Source: Magnetospirillum molischianum DSM 120
GTDB lineage: Bacteria; Pseudomonadota; Alphaproteobacteria; Rhodospirillales; Magnetospirillaceae
Direction: 5' to 3'
DNA: 64,000 bases
Assembly: GCF_000294655.1 (NCBI RefSeq)
Contig: NZ_CAHP01000054.1
Location: 21,930 to 85,929, forward strand
A program made the position numbers and the translations under genes. The notes beneath the pieces are model-generated. The model was not told where the DNA came from. It ran no database searches and saw only the letters and a program-made list of their open reading frames with translations. Below are positions 21,927 to 30,652 of the stretch, in pieces. Numbering within the stretch: position 1 is the stretch's first letter; the number at the start of each line of letters is the position of its first letter.

Positions 21927-23303
21927 ATGAAGGTCATCGTCTGTGGGGCAGGGCAGGTCGGGTTCAACATCGCCCACTACCTTGCCAGCGAAAACAACGA
22001 CGTTACCGTGATCGATCAGCGCCCGGATCTGTTGCGCAAGATCGGCGATACTCTGGATGTCCAGGTGGTCTCGGGCTTTGCCTCGCATCCGGCAGTGCTG
22101 GAGCAGGCCGGTGCTGCCGATGCCAACATGCTGATCGCTGTCACGGCCGCCGACGAAGTCAATATGGTGGCCTGTCAGGTGGCGCATTCGCTGTTCAACG
22201 TGCCGACCAAGATCGCGCGTATTCGCAGCCAGAGTTATCTCCAGCCGATCTGGTCGAACCTGTTCAGCCGAGAACATCTACCGATCGACGTTATCATTAG
22301 TCCGGAGATCGAGGTCGCCCGCGCCATCACGCGTCGTCTTCAGGTTCCCGGCGCGATCGATGTTATTCCGCTGGCCAATGACCGGGTTCGGTTGATCGGA
22401 GTGCGCTGTACCAATCAGTGCCCGCTGATCAATACGCCACTCCGTCAGCTTACCGTCCTGTTTCCCGATCTGGCGATTGTCATCATCGGCATCGTTCGCG
22501 ACGGCAAGGCGATTGTTCCGGATTCCGAAGATCAGATGTTGGAGGGCGACGAAGTCTATTTCGTTGTCGATACCGGCCATGTCGAACGCGCAATGGCCGC
22601 CTTCGGTCGCGAAGATCAGGAAGCCCGGCGCATTCTGGTGCTGGGAGGCGGCAATATTGGACTGTTCCTGGCCCAGCAGCTTGAGGCAGCCCATCCGAAC
22701 ACCTCGATCAAAGTGATCGAGATCGATAAGGACCGCGCTGAACTGGTCGCTCGTAGTCTGACCCGCTCGGTGGTCATCAATGGCGATGTGCTCGACGCCG
22801 AGATTTTAAAGGAAGCCTCGGTCGCCGCCGCCGAGGCCGTGGTCGCGGTGACCAATGACGACGAGACCAATATCCTCGCCAGTCTGCTTGCCAAGCGGTA
22901 TGGCTGCCGTCGTACCATGACCCTGATCAATAAGACGGATTACGGTGCTCTGGTTGCTCCGCTGGGGATCGACGTGGTGATTTCACCCCGCGCCATCACC
23001 GTCTCTAACATTCTCCACCATGTCCGGCGCGGTCGGATTCACGGCGTTCACTCGCTGCATGAAGGTTTTGGAGAGCTGATTGAAGCTGACGCGCTCGAAA
23101 CCTCCAGTCTGGTTGGTAAGCCGTTGCGCGATGTCAGGCTTCCAGCCGGGGTTCTGCTTGGAGCGGTGGTGCGTGGCGGCCGGGTGATCTCGCCGCGGGG
23201 AGCCACCGTGGTTCAAGCGGGAGATCGGGTTATTCTGTTCGCCGCCGCCGAGGCGGTCAAGAAAGTAGAAAAAATGTTCTCTGTTCGGTTGGAATTCTTC
23301 TGA
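21927..23303 (+). CDS. trkA: Trk potassium-uptake regulatory protein TrkA
   Basis: Cytoplasmic nucleotide-binding regulator of TrkH/TrkG potassium channels. 458 residues built as two tandem RCK halves: first TrkA-N with the dinucleotide motif VCGAGQVGFNIAHYL at residues 4-18, first TrkA-C, second TrkA-N (VLGGGNIGLFLAQQL), second TrkA-C. ntrX ends 2 bases upstream and the next gene overlaps by one base (TGATG). The ntrYX-trkA-hfq-hflX order is a recurrent alphaproteobacterial arrangement. Confidence 0.96.
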   Translation: MKVIVCGAGQVGFNIAHYLASENNDVTVIDQRPDLLRKIGDTLDVQVVSGFASHPAVLEQAGAADANMLIAVTAADEVNMVACQVAHSLFNVPTKIARIRSQSYLQPIWSNLFSREHLPIDVIISPEIEVARAITRRLQVPGAIDVIPLANDRVRLIGVRCTNQCPLINTPLRQLTVLFPDLAIVIIGIVRDGKAIVPDSEDQMLEGDEVYFVVDTGHVERAMAAFGREDQEARRILVLGGGNIGLFLAQQLEAAHPNTSIKVIEIDKDRAELVARSLTRSVVINGDVLDAEILKEASVAAAEAVVAVTNDDETNILASLLAKRYGCRRTMTLINKTDYGALVAPLGIDVVISPRAITVSNILHHVRRGRIHGVHSLHEGFGELIEADALETSSLVGKPLRDVRLPAGVLLGAVVRGGRVISPRGATVVQAGDRVILFAAAEAVKKVEKMFSVRLEFF

Positions 23304-23986
23304 TGTCGCTTCTTCTGCCCCCGCCGCGGGCTCTTGTCTTTGACTGGGACAACACTCTGGTCGATTCCTGGCTTTGTATCCAGAAGACCTATAACGCGAC
23401 CTTCCGCCATTTCGGTCTGCCCGACTGGAGTATGGAGGAAACCAAGGGACAGGTCGCCGCGTCGATGCGCGATTCCTTTCCGGCGATGTTCGGCGATCGT
23501 TGGCCCGAGGCGCGCGAGGTCTTCAGCAACGCTTTTGCCGAGATTCATCTCGACCATCTGGCACCTTTGCCCGATGCTGCCGCCTTGCTCGAAGCGTTGG
23601 CCGAAACTGATCTGGTTCTGGCTGTGGTGAGTAATAAGCGCGGCCACTTCCTGCGTAAGGAGGCCGAGGTTCTGGGATGGACTGATTATTTCAGCCGTCT
23701 GGTCGGGGCCGAAGACGCCGCCGCTGACAAGCCTGATGCCGCCTCGGTTCTGTTGGCGCTGGACGGGACCGGGGTGAATCTCGGTCCAGACGTGTGGTTC
23801 ATCGGTGATTCTCCGGTCGATATCCAGTGCGCTGTCAATGCGGGGTGCAGCCCGGTGCTGTTGCGGCCTGAACCGCCCCGCCCCGGTGAATTTCCGGTTG
23901 CTCCACCCCATGTATTGGACGGTTGCCGTTCCCTGGGCAATCTGCTCTGCGAACTATCGGTTCCCATTGCGCTGAAATGGTGCTAA
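23303..23986 (+). CDS. HAD-family hydrolase, phosphoglycolate phosphatase-like
   Basis: A 227-residue haloacid-dehalogenase phosphatase with motif I DWDNTLVDS (nucleophile Asp14, acid/base Asp16), motif II VVSNKRG, motif III lysine in AAADKPDAAS and motif IV FIGDSPVDIQCAVNAG. The helical cap between motifs I and II is of the type seen in phosphoglycolate and pyrophosphatase-like enzymes, but the substrate cannot be told from sequence. The start codon overlaps the trkA stop. Confidence 0.85.
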   Translation: MSLLLPPPRALVFDWDNTLVDSWLCIQKTYNATFRHFGLPDWSMEETKGQVAASMRDSFPAMFGDRWPEAREVFSNAFAEIHLDHLAPLPDAAALLEALAETDLVLAVVSNKRGHFLRKEAEVLGWTDYFSRLVGAEDAAADKPDAASVLLALDGTGVNLGPDVWFIGDSPVDIQCAVNAGCSPVLLRPEPPRPGEFPVAPPHVLDGCRSLGNLLCELSVPIALKWC

Positions 23987-24001
23987 CGAAAGAGATAATC
24001 G

Positions 24002-24028
24002 AGCACTGCCGACGGCAGTGCTTTGATT
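24002..24028 (+). terminator. Hairpin between the HAD gene and hfq, possible weak terminator
   Basis: A perfect 9-bp stem AGCACTGCC / GGCAGTGCT (24002-24010 with 24014-24022) and a GAC triloop, followed by TTGATT. The stem is strong, but the U tract is short and interrupted, so partial read-through into hfq is likely. It ends about 40 bases before the hfq start. Confidence 0.5.
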
Positions 24029-24061
24029 AATCCAAACGGGCAATAAGAACGGATCAAAGAG

Positions 24062-24316
24062 ATGTCCGCAGAGAAGACCCAAAACGTACAAGATGTATTT
24101 CTGAATTACATCCGAAAGAATAAAACATCTGTGACAGTTTTCCTTGTCAATGGTGTAAAGCTTCAAGGGATTGTAACTTGGTTTGATAACTTTTCCGTCC
24201 TTCTGCGCAGGGATGGTCATACTCAGTTGGTCTATAAGCACGCGATTTCGACAGTGATGCCGTCAACACCCGTTATCCTGTTCGATCCCACGGCTAAGGA
24301 AAGCGGCGAAGAATAA
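24062..24316 (+). CDS. hfq: RNA chaperone Hfq
   Basis: Hexameric Sm-like protein that pairs small RNAs with target mRNAs. 84 residues. Sm1 includes [20 protein letters not shown], and Sm2 shows the signature VYKHAIST. The usual QD near residues 9-10 ([10 protein letters not shown]) is present. The gene is visibly more A+T-rich than its neighbours, with codons such as GTA, AAA, ACA and ATA-like choices that are rare elsewhere in the window. hflX begins at the base after the stop. Confidence 0.97.
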   Translation: MSAEKTQNVQDVFLNYIRKNKTSVTVFLVNGVKLQGIVTWFDNFSVLLRRDGHTQLVYKHAISTVMPSTPVILFDPTAKESGEE

Positions 24317-25672
24317 GTGGTTTCCCGTCCCCCCGAATCTTCGGTTTTGTCTTCGCGTCAACGCGCCCTGGTGGTTCATCCCGCTCGGAAAGCCGAAAGG
24401 CGCGGGGAGGGCGCGGCTGATTCCTTGCCGGTGACGGCCGTCCGTCTGCCAGAGGCGCGGTTGGCCGAAGCGATCGGTCTGGCCCAGGCGATTGATCTCG
24501 ATATCGTTCTGGCCGAGGCGGTTCCAGTACCCCGGCCGCGTCCCGCCACCTTGCTCGGCAAGGGGGCGGTCGAACGATTGGCCGACGCCATCGCCGATGC
24601 TGAGATCACTCTGGCCGTGATCGACTCCCCGCTGACCCCGGTGCAGCAACGCAATCTCGAAAAAGCCTGGGGTTGCAAGGTCATCGATCGTACCGGCCTT
24701 ATTCTCGAAATCTTTGGGGCTCGTGCTCGGACGCGGGAAGGGACGCTTCAGGTCGAGTTGGCGGCGCTCAGCTACCAACGCTCGCGACTGGTGCGGTCCT
24801 GGACCCACCTTGAGCGCCAGCGTGGTGGCTTTGGCTTCCTGGGCGGCCCTGGTGAAACCCAGATTGAAGCCGACCGCCGCATGATCGGCGACCGTATCGT
24901 CAAGCTGGAACGCGAATTAGACGACGTTAAGCGCACCCGCGACCTTCACCGCAAGGCACGGCGACGGGTGCCCTATCCGATCGTTGCCCTGGTCGGCTAC
25001 ACCAATGCGGGAAAGTCAACCTTGTTTAACACCATCACCCGCGCCGAGGTGATGGCTAAGGATATGCTCTTCGCCACCCTCGACCCGACGATGCGGACTC
25101 TGGATCTTCCTTCGGGCCGTAAGGTGATTCTGTCCGACACTGTCGGCTTTATTTCCGATCTGCCGCATGAACTGGTCGCGGCCTTCCGCGCCACGTTGGA
25201 AGAGGTGTTGGAGGCCGATGTGGTGGTTCATGTCCGGGACATATCCCACCCCGACAGCGAAGCCCAGGCCGCCGACGTGGAAGCCGTTCTGCGTGAATTG
25301 GGATTAGAGGAAATGGTCGATAATGGTTTGGTCGAAGGGCTGAACAAGATTGACCTGCTCGATGCTGAACGGCGTGAGGAAGTATTTAATCAGGCTCAAC
25401 GTCATTCGGCACGCCTGCCGTTCTCGGCGGTGACGGGCGAAGGTGTTCCGGCACTGCTTGCCGAACTTGACCGTCGCTTGGGACAGGGGCGGGCGATGAT
25501 CGACGTTTCGCTGTCTCTGACCGATGGCGCGTCGATTGCCTGGCTGTATCGCCATGGTGAGGTCGTGGCCCGGCGCGACGATCAGAGCCACGCCTACTTG
25601 CGGGTTAAACTCGAAGCCGCCGACGTCCGCCGCTTTCAGCAACGTCAGGCTTCAGCGCGGCCGCTCTCATGA
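24317..25672 (+). CDS. hflX: Ribosome-associated GTPase HflX
   Basis: GTPase that binds the 50S subunit and rescues or splits stalled ribosomes under stress. 451 residues: N-terminal HflX domain (LLGKGAVERLADAI, DRTGLILEIFGARARTREG), glycine-rich linker GGFGFLGGPGETQIEADRR, then a G domain with G1 GYTNAGKS at 227-234, G3 DTVGF and G4 NKID. The GTG start directly follows the hfq stop, the classic hfq-hflX pair. Its stop overlaps the next gene by four bases. Confidence 0.94.
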   Translation: MVSRPPESSVLSSRQRALVVHPARKAERRGEGAADSLPVTAVRLPEARLAEAIGLAQAIDLDIVLAEAVPVPRPRPATLLGKGAVERLADAIADAEITLAVIDSPLTPVQQRNLEKAWGCKVIDRTGLILEIFGARARTREGTLQVELAALSYQRSRLVRSWTHLERQRGGFGFLGGPGETQIEADRRMIGDRIVKLERELDDVKRTRDLHRKARRRVPYPIVALVGYTNAGKSTLFNTITRAEVMAKDMLFATLDPTMRTLDLPSGRKVILSDTVGFISDLPHELVAAFRATLEEVLEADVVVHVRDISHPDSEAQAADVEAVLRELGLEEMVDNGLVEGLNKIDLLDAERREEVFNQAQRHSARLPFSAVTGEGVPALLAELDRRLGQGRAMIDVSLSLTDGASIAWLYRHGEVVARRDDQSHAYLRVKLEAADVRRFQQRQASARPLS

Positions 25673-26442
25673 CTAGTCTGATCGATGTCGAGCGGGTATC
25701 GACGATTATCCGTGACGTTGCCGCCGCTGAAATTCTTCCCCGCTTCCGCAATTTGACGGCGGGGCAAATCCGCGAGAAGCAGCCTGGTCAATTGGTGACC
25801 GAGGCTGATATCGAAGCTGAGCGGGTTCTGACACTTCGTCTTGCCGACGTTCTGCCCGGAGCCGCCTGTGTCGGCGAGGAAGCGGTTGCCGCCAATCCCA
25901 CCTTTCTATCCGCTCTCGAACGATCCGGCGCGGTGTGGGTGATCGACCCGGTTGACGGCACCTCAAATTTTGCCCAAGGACTGACCCGCTTTGCGGTTAT
26001 CCTTGCTCTGGTTGTCGATGGCGTCACTAGAATCGGCTGGATCTTCGATCCTGTCTCGGGGCGTATGACAATCGCCGAACGTGGCAGCGGAGCCTGGGAG
26101 TCTGGCCGCCGTTTGTCCGTATTGCCCGGTGGGCCTCTCGAAACTCTGGTGGGTTCGGTCAAGCGCTCGGCGCGTCTGGCGGGGCGGGTTGCGCGGGTAG
26201 GTCGCAAAGGAAGCGCCGCCCACGATTACCTCGATCTCGTCACAGGTAAGCTGCATTTCGCTCATTTCCGCAGGCTGATGCCATGGGATCACGCCGCCGG
26301 GATGCTGATCCATGCCGAAGCCGGAGGGTATGGCCGTCTGATCGATGGAAGCGCCTATCGCCCGCGGTTCCATGACGGTGCTTTGCTGCTGGCACCTGAC
26401 GAAGATTCTTGGTCCTCGTTACGGACTTTGCTTGTCGATTAG
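25669..26442 (+). CDS. Inositol monophosphatase-family protein
   Basis: A 257-residue Mg2+/Li+-sensitive phosphatase fold protein. Metal-binding motifs are present: the GEEA segment, DPVDGTSNFAQG, and WDHAAGMLIHAEAGG. The residue composition differs clearly from the second family member at 54934-55728, which is the SuhB-like one. Possible substrates include inositol phosphates, histidinol phosphate or 3'-phosphoadenosine 5'-phosphate; sequence does not decide. Overlaps hflX (ATGA) and is the last gene before a strong terminator. Confidence 0.85.
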   Translation: MTSLIDVERVSTIIRDVAAAEILPRFRNLTAGQIREKQPGQLVTEADIEAERVLTLRLADVLPGAACVGEEAVAANPTFLSALERSGAVWVIDPVDGTSNFAQGLTRFAVILALVVDGVTRIGWIFDPVSGRMTIAERGSGAWESGRRLSVLPGGPLETLVGSVKRSARLAGRVARVGRKGSAAHDYLDLVTGKLHFAHFRRLMPWDHAAGMLIHAEAGGYGRLIDGSAYRPRFHDGALLLAPDEDSWSSLRTLLVD

Positions 26443-26480
26443 AGGCGTCTGCGATCTATCGGCTATAATCCCAAACATTT

Positions 26481-26515
26481 GCGGCGGAACCGGTTGCCGA
26501 TTCCGCCGCTTTTTT
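26481..26515 (+). terminator. Rho-independent terminator after the hflX unit
   Basis: A G+C-rich 9-bp stem GCGGCGGAA / TTCCGCCGC (26481-26489 with 26501-26509), with an inner CGG/CCG pairing in the loop, followed directly by six T residues (26510-26515). Lies 38 bases after the stop of the inositol-phosphatase-family gene and closes the dusB-to-25669 run of genes. Confidence 0.93.
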
Positions 26516-26751
26516 ATGCTGGTTCCGCTATCATATCAGGGGACGTTTCCTTCCGAACCTAAGGCCATGCGAGGAAGGTCGGCCATTGATTTGGATGGTT
26601 TGCCCGTAGACCGGGCTTAAGGCCAAGGCTACGCAACTTTGTTCCCTGCGTCATCCTGTTTTTTAATTTAGATTCCATAGCGCAGGGCGTGAGCGAAAGA
26701 GTCGATGCCTTAACCGGGCTGTCTAGAGAAGACGCAAGGAGGGTTTCCGCC
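26516..26751 (+). other. Non-coding gap with small dyads, no recognised element
   Basis: Together with the preceding terminator this makes the longest gap in the window (26443-26751). I see a CCTTCC / GGAAGG dyad (26549-26554 with 26573-26578), a GCCCG / CGGGC hairpin (26602-26606 with 26612-26616), and a CCCTGCG / CGCAGGG pair (26644-26650 with 26681-26687) flanking an A+T-rich stretch that may hold the promoter of the next gene. No tRNA, known riboswitch or known small RNA was recognised. Confidence 0.4.
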
Positions 26752-27243
26752 ATGTTCCGCTGCCTGCTGGTCTCGTGCTTGTCCATTTGCGCTGTCGCCC
26801 CGGCGTTGGCCGATCCATCAGCCGGGGCGCCGACCCGGCTGATGCCGGATACCCCTCTTGTGATTACTATCTCAAAGCCGGATTGTTCACGTCTGATCCG
26901 CCACATCCCGGATGCTGACGTTGCCTATCGCCCCGGCGTGGATGCGCGTGGACGGCGGGTCGTGTCCGCCGATCTTGATCCGGTTGCCGCCGATTTCGCC
27001 CGAAGAGTTGTGCCCGATGTGTTGGAAATTCCGATCACGATTAATCCACTCACCTACAACAAGGAGCGTCAGGGCAATACGACCCCGCAAGGCATCGCTA
27101 AGGGACTGGGCCTAACCCAGTCGAAGATCGGGACGGTCAAGTACGACTTCGCCAGAGATAGCTTTACCTTTAACGATCAGCCGATGATGTTGGACGACCA
27201 GCGGGCACTTGCCGCCGCCTGTGCCCGTCGGGGTGTGCGTTAA
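26752..27243 (+). CDS. Secreted protein of unknown function
   Basis: A 163-residue protein with a clear Sec signal peptide: MFRCLLVSCLSICAVAPALA, cleavage likely after ALA at residue 20. The mature part has no family I recognise; it shows a single cysteine pair (Cys in KPDCSRL and Cys in AACARRG) that could form a disulfide, and a DVLEIPITINPLTYN strand. The ATG at 26752 is chosen because AAGGAGGG lies at 26737-26744 and the signal peptide starts there; the frame extends 21 residues upstream without sense. It stands alone between the terminator and proS. Confidence 0.75.
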   Translation: MFRCLLVSCLSICAVAPALADPSAGAPTRLMPDTPLVITISKPDCSRLIRHIPDADVAYRPGVDARGRRVVSADLDPVAADFARRVVPDVLEIPITINPLTYNKERQGNTTPQGIAKGLGLTQSKIGTVKYDFARDSFTFNDQPMMLDDQRALAAACARRGVR

Positions 27244-27359
27244 CGTCATGCCCGGTAGCGGCGTTTTCCGACATGACCATGTGGCCCGGTTCGTGACAGG
27301 CCGGGAAATCCGGGCTAAAGTCCGCGCTTTCCAGCCTTTCCCGATTCCAGAGGACCGTC

Positions 27360-28649
27360 ATGCGCCGTTCCAGCTTTTTCCTGCCGACCCTGAAGGAGAC
27401 CCCGTCCGAGGCTCAGATCGCCTCGCACCGGCTGATGCTGCGGGCCGGGATGATCCGCCAGTCGGCTGCGGGCATCTATTCCTGGCTGCCATTGGGTCTG
27501 AAGGTATTGCGTCGGATCGAACAGATCGTGCGCGAGGAACAGGACGCCGCCGGTGCTCAGGAACTGCTGATGCCGACCATTCAGTCGGCCGATATCTGGC
27601 GGGAGAGCGGGCGCTATGATGCCTATGGTAAAGAGATGCTCCGTATCCGCGACCGTCACGACCGCGAGATGCTGTTTGGTCCGACCAATGAAGAGCTGAT
27701 CACCCAGCTGTTCCGCGACAATGTTAAGAGCTACCGAGATCTTCCGAAGATCCTCTATCACATCCAGTGGAAGTTCCGCGACGAGGTTCGTCCCCGCTTT
27801 GGGGTGATGCGCGGCCGCGAATTCCTGATGAAGGATAGCTATTCATTTGATCTTGATTTCGAAGGCGCGAAGAAGTCTTACGAAACGATGTTTACCGCTT
27901 ACCTCAAGACCTTTAAGCGGATGGGCCTGACCGCGATTCCCATGCGGGCGGATTCTGGGGCGATCGGCGGTAATCTGACCCATGAGTTTCATATTCTGGC
28001 CGAGACCGGCGAGAGCGGCGTGTTCTATGATGTCGCCTACGATGAATTGGCGGCAAAGGGTGAAATCGATCTCGAAGCGCTCGACCGTCTCTATGCCGCG
28101 ACAGACGAAAAGCACGTGCCCGGCGGTCCCGGCGTTCCGCCTGCGGAACAGTTGCGGGAAGCTCGTGGGATCGAAGTCGGCCACATCTTCTATTTCGGCA
28201 CCAAATATTCCAAGGCGATGAATGCGGTGGTGCAGGGACCGAACGGTGATCCTGTTGCTGTCGAAATGGGATCTTACGGTATCGGCGTTTCGCGTCTGGT
28301 CGGCGCGATTATCGAGGCCCACCACGACGAGCGCGGTATCATCTGGCCTGCTTCGGTTGCCCCGTTCCAGGTCGGGCTGATCAATCTGAAAAGCGGCGAT
28401 ACCGCCTGTGATGCTGTCTGCGAGGATCTTTATACCAAGCTGACGGCGGCGGGAATCGAGACCCTCTACGATGACCGCGACGATCGCGCCGGGGTCAAGT
28501 TCGCCGACATGGATCTGATCGGTCTGCCGTGGCAGGTGGTGATTGGGCCGAAGGGTGTTGCTGCCGGGATCGTCGAACTGAAAAACCGTGCGACCGGCGA
28601 GCGGGTTGAACTGTCGGCTGAAGCGGCACTGGCCCGTCTGGCTGGATAA
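27360..28649 (+). CDS. proS: Prolyl-tRNA synthetase, short form
   Basis: Class II aminoacyl-tRNA synthetase that charges tRNA-Pro. 429 residues, with motif 1 ([19 protein letters not shown]), motif 2 ([18 protein letters not shown]) and motif 3 ([13 protein letters not shown]), and a C-terminal anticodon-binding domain. It is much shorter than the roughly 570-residue enzyme of E. coli and lacks the inserted editing domain between motifs 2 and 3. This is usual in alphaproteobacteria, where separate editing proteins remove Ala-tRNA-Pro. AGAGGA lies 6 bases before the ATG. Confidence 0.95.
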   Translation: MRRSSFFLPTLKETPSEAQIASHRLMLRAGMIRQSAAGIYSWLPLGLKVLRRIEQIVREEQDAAGAQELLMPTIQSADIWRESGRYDAYGKEMLRIRDRHDREMLFGPTNEELITQLFRDNVKSYRDLPKILYHIQWKFRDEVRPRFGVMRGREFLMKDSYSFDLDFEGAKKSYETMFTAYLKTFKRMGLTAIPMRADSGAIGGNLTHEFHILAETGESGVFYDVAYDELAAKGEIDLEALDRLYAATDEKHVPGGPGVPPAEQLREARGIEVGHIFYFGTKYSKAMNAVVQGPNGDPVAVEMGSYGIGVSRLVGAIIEAHHDERGIIWPASVAPFQVGLINLKSGDTACDAVCEDLYTKLTAAGIETLYDDRDDRAGVKFADMDLIGLPWQVVIGPKGVAAGIVELKNRATGERVELSAEAALARLAG

Positions 28650-28671
28650 GGTTGTCTCTGGGAGACCCCCG

Positions 28672-29919
28672 ATGATTTTTGGTTCGTTCGAGCGGATGGT
28701 GGCGTTTCGCTACCTCCGGGCCCGGCGCAAGGAAGGCTTCATCTCGGTTATCGCTGGCTTCTCGCTGGCGGGGATCGGTCTTGGCGTTGCCACCCTGATC
28801 GTGGTGATGGCGGTGATGAATGGCTTCCGTCATGAATTGCTGGGCCGCATCCTGGGCATCAACGGCCATATCGGGGTTTACGGAGCCCAAGCCCCATTGT
28901 CCGAATTCGATTCGCTGGCGGATCGAATTCGGGCGCTGACTGGGGTCACCATGGTCATTCCCACTGTCGAGGGGCAGGTGTTCACCTCGTCTCCGAATGG
29001 CGGAGGTACCGGCGCGATTGTCCGTGGTGTCCGCCCCGAGGATTTGCTGGCCCGACAGATTTTTGCTCGCAATTGGCGTGGCGTTCCGGCTGAATTTACC
29101 GGAGAGGATTCTGTTGTTCTCGGCTACCGTCTTGCCGAGAAACTGGGGGTTTCAATCGGTGATACCGTCACGTTGATCTCGCCCAAGGGGAGCGCCACCG
29201 CTTTTGGCACCGTTCCCCGGATGCGCGGCTATCGGGTGGCGGGAACCTTTAATGTTGGCATGTTCGAATACGATTCCGGCTTTGTCTTCATGCCGTTGCC
29301 TGCCGCGCAGACCTTCTTTCGCCTGCCCGGCGCGGTGACCCAGATCGAGGTGTTCCTGGACGATCCCGACCGGGTGCCCGTGACCCGGCGCGAGTTGACC
29401 GATCTGACCGGCGGGGCCGCTCGAATTTATGATTGGCAACAGGCGAATGCCAATTTTTTCAATGCGGTTCAGGTCGAGCGGAACGTGATGTTCCTCATCC
29501 TGACCCTGATTATCCTGGTCGCTGCCTTCAATATCATCTCCAGCCTGATCATGCTGGTGAAGGATAAGGGGCGCGATATCGCGATCCTGCGGACGATGGG
29601 GGCAACGCGGGGGATGATCATGCGCATCTTCTTTCTGTCCGGTGCATCGGTCGGCGTGGCTGGGACGGTGTTCGGCACCGTGCTGGGGGTGTGGTTCGCC
29701 ACCCATATCGAGGCGATCCGCCAGTTCATCCAATCGATCATCGGTCGCGAGCTGTTTGCCGCTGAGATCTACTTTTTGACTCAGCTGCCCGCCCGCGTCG
29801 AAACCGGCGAGGTGGTGACGGTCGTGCTGATGGCGCTGGGTCTGTCGTTTGCCGCGACGATCTACCCGTCCTGGCGGGCGGCAAGGCTCGATCCGGTGGA
29901 GGCGTTGCGCTATGAGTAA
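28672..29919 (+). CDS. lolC: Lipoprotein-releasing ABC permease, LolC/LolE family
   Basis: Inner-membrane permease that extracts outer-membrane lipoproteins for transfer to LolA. 415 residues: one membrane segment near residues 25-50, a large periplasmic MacB-like domain, and three C-terminal membrane segments in an FtsX domain (about 270-405). The start at 28672 gives [23 protein letters not shown], the LolC/E-type N-terminus; the open frame overlapping proS upstream is not used. Only one permease gene accompanies lolD here, so the transporter may be a homodimer. Overlaps lolD by 8 bases. Confidence 0.93.
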   Translation: MIFGSFERMVAFRYLRARRKEGFISVIAGFSLAGIGLGVATLIVVMAVMNGFRHELLGRILGINGHIGVYGAQAPLSEFDSLADRIRALTGVTMVIPTVEGQVFTSSPNGGGTGAIVRGVRPEDLLARQIFARNWRGVPAEFTGEDSVVLGYRLAEKLGVSIGDTVTLISPKGSATAFGTVPRMRGYRVAGTFNVGMFEYDSGFVFMPLPAAQTFFRLPGAVTQIEVFLDDPDRVPVTRRELTDLTGGAARIYDWQQANANFFNAVQVERNVMFLILTLIILVAAFNIISSLIMLVKDKGRDIAILRTMGATRGMIMRIFFLSGASVGVAGTVFGTVLGVWFATHIEAIRQFIQSIIGRELFAAEIYFLTQLPARVETGEVVTVVLMALGLSFAATIYPSWRAARLDPVEALRYE

Positions 29920-30601
29920 GGCCCAGACCGAGGGATTGCGGCTGTCGGGTATTTGTCGCCGCTTCAGCCAGGGGAAAGAAACGCTCGACGTTCTCCGTGG
30001 GGCGAATCTCAATATCCAAAGTGGGGAGATCGTTGCTTTGGTCGGTCCGTCCGGGGCTGGCAAATCAACTCTGCTCCATATCGCCGGGTTGTTGGAGCGC
30101 CCCGACCAGGGTGAGGTTTTCCTGGCTGGGATTTCCGCTGGCGACCAGAGCGAGGCCGAACGGACCAGATTGCGCCGTCTCCATCTTGGTTTCGTTTATC
30201 AATTCCATCATCTGCTGCCGGAATTCTCTGCCGTCGAGAATATCATTTTGCCACAGATGATCGCGGGAATCGCCAAGCCGACGGCGCGCGAGAGAGCAAC
30301 CGATCTGCTCGACCGGATGGGATTGGCGAACCGTGCCGATCATCGCCCCGGACAATTGTCCGGGGGCGAACAGCAGCGGGTGGCGATCTGCCGCGCTCTG
30401 GCCAACGGGCCACGAGTTCTGTTAGCCGACGAACCGACCGGCAATCTCGACCCTCACACCGCTGAATCCGTCTTTGCCGAACTGATCGCACTGGTGCGCG
30501 GAACCGGGGTCGCGGCTCTGATCGCGACCCATAATCCTGAACTCGCCCAGAGGATGGACCGGGTTGTGACGCTCCGGGACGGCATCCTGGTCACGGGGTA
30601 G
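29912..30601 (+). CDS. lolD: Lipoprotein-releasing ABC ATPase LolD
   Basis: ATPase of the lipoprotein release complex. 229 residues with Walker [10 protein letters not shown]-loop region [17 protein letters not shown] (the LLPEF-type segment is characteristic of LolD/MacB ATPases), ABC signature LSGGEQQR, Walker [13 protein letters not shown] and H-loop ATHN. The start MSKAQTEGL lies within the last codons of lolC. Confidence 0.95.
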   Translation: MSKAQTEGLRLSGICRRFSQGKETLDVLRGANLNIQSGEIVALVGPSGAGKSTLLHIAGLLERPDQGEVFLAGISAGDQSEAERTRLRRLHLGFVYQFHHLLPEFSAVENIILPQMIAGIAKPTARERATDLLDRMGLANRADHRPGQLSGGEQQRVAICRALANGPRVLLADEPTGNLDPHTAESVFAELIALVRGTGVAALIATHNPELAQRMDRVVTLRDGILVTG

Positions 30602-30652
30602 GGTTTCTCTGTGCGCGTCGAGGTTCCAGCCTGAATTTAGGGAGTGTCGCTC

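Noticed and set aside
26464-26469. Perfect TATAAT as a promoter
   Set aside because: No -35-like sequence at 16-19 bases, and a transcript from it would end at once in the terminator at 26481-26515.
28588-28671. N-terminal extension of the LolC/E gene into proS
   Set aside because: The extension overlaps proS in another phase; the ATG at 28672 gives the typical permease N-terminus.
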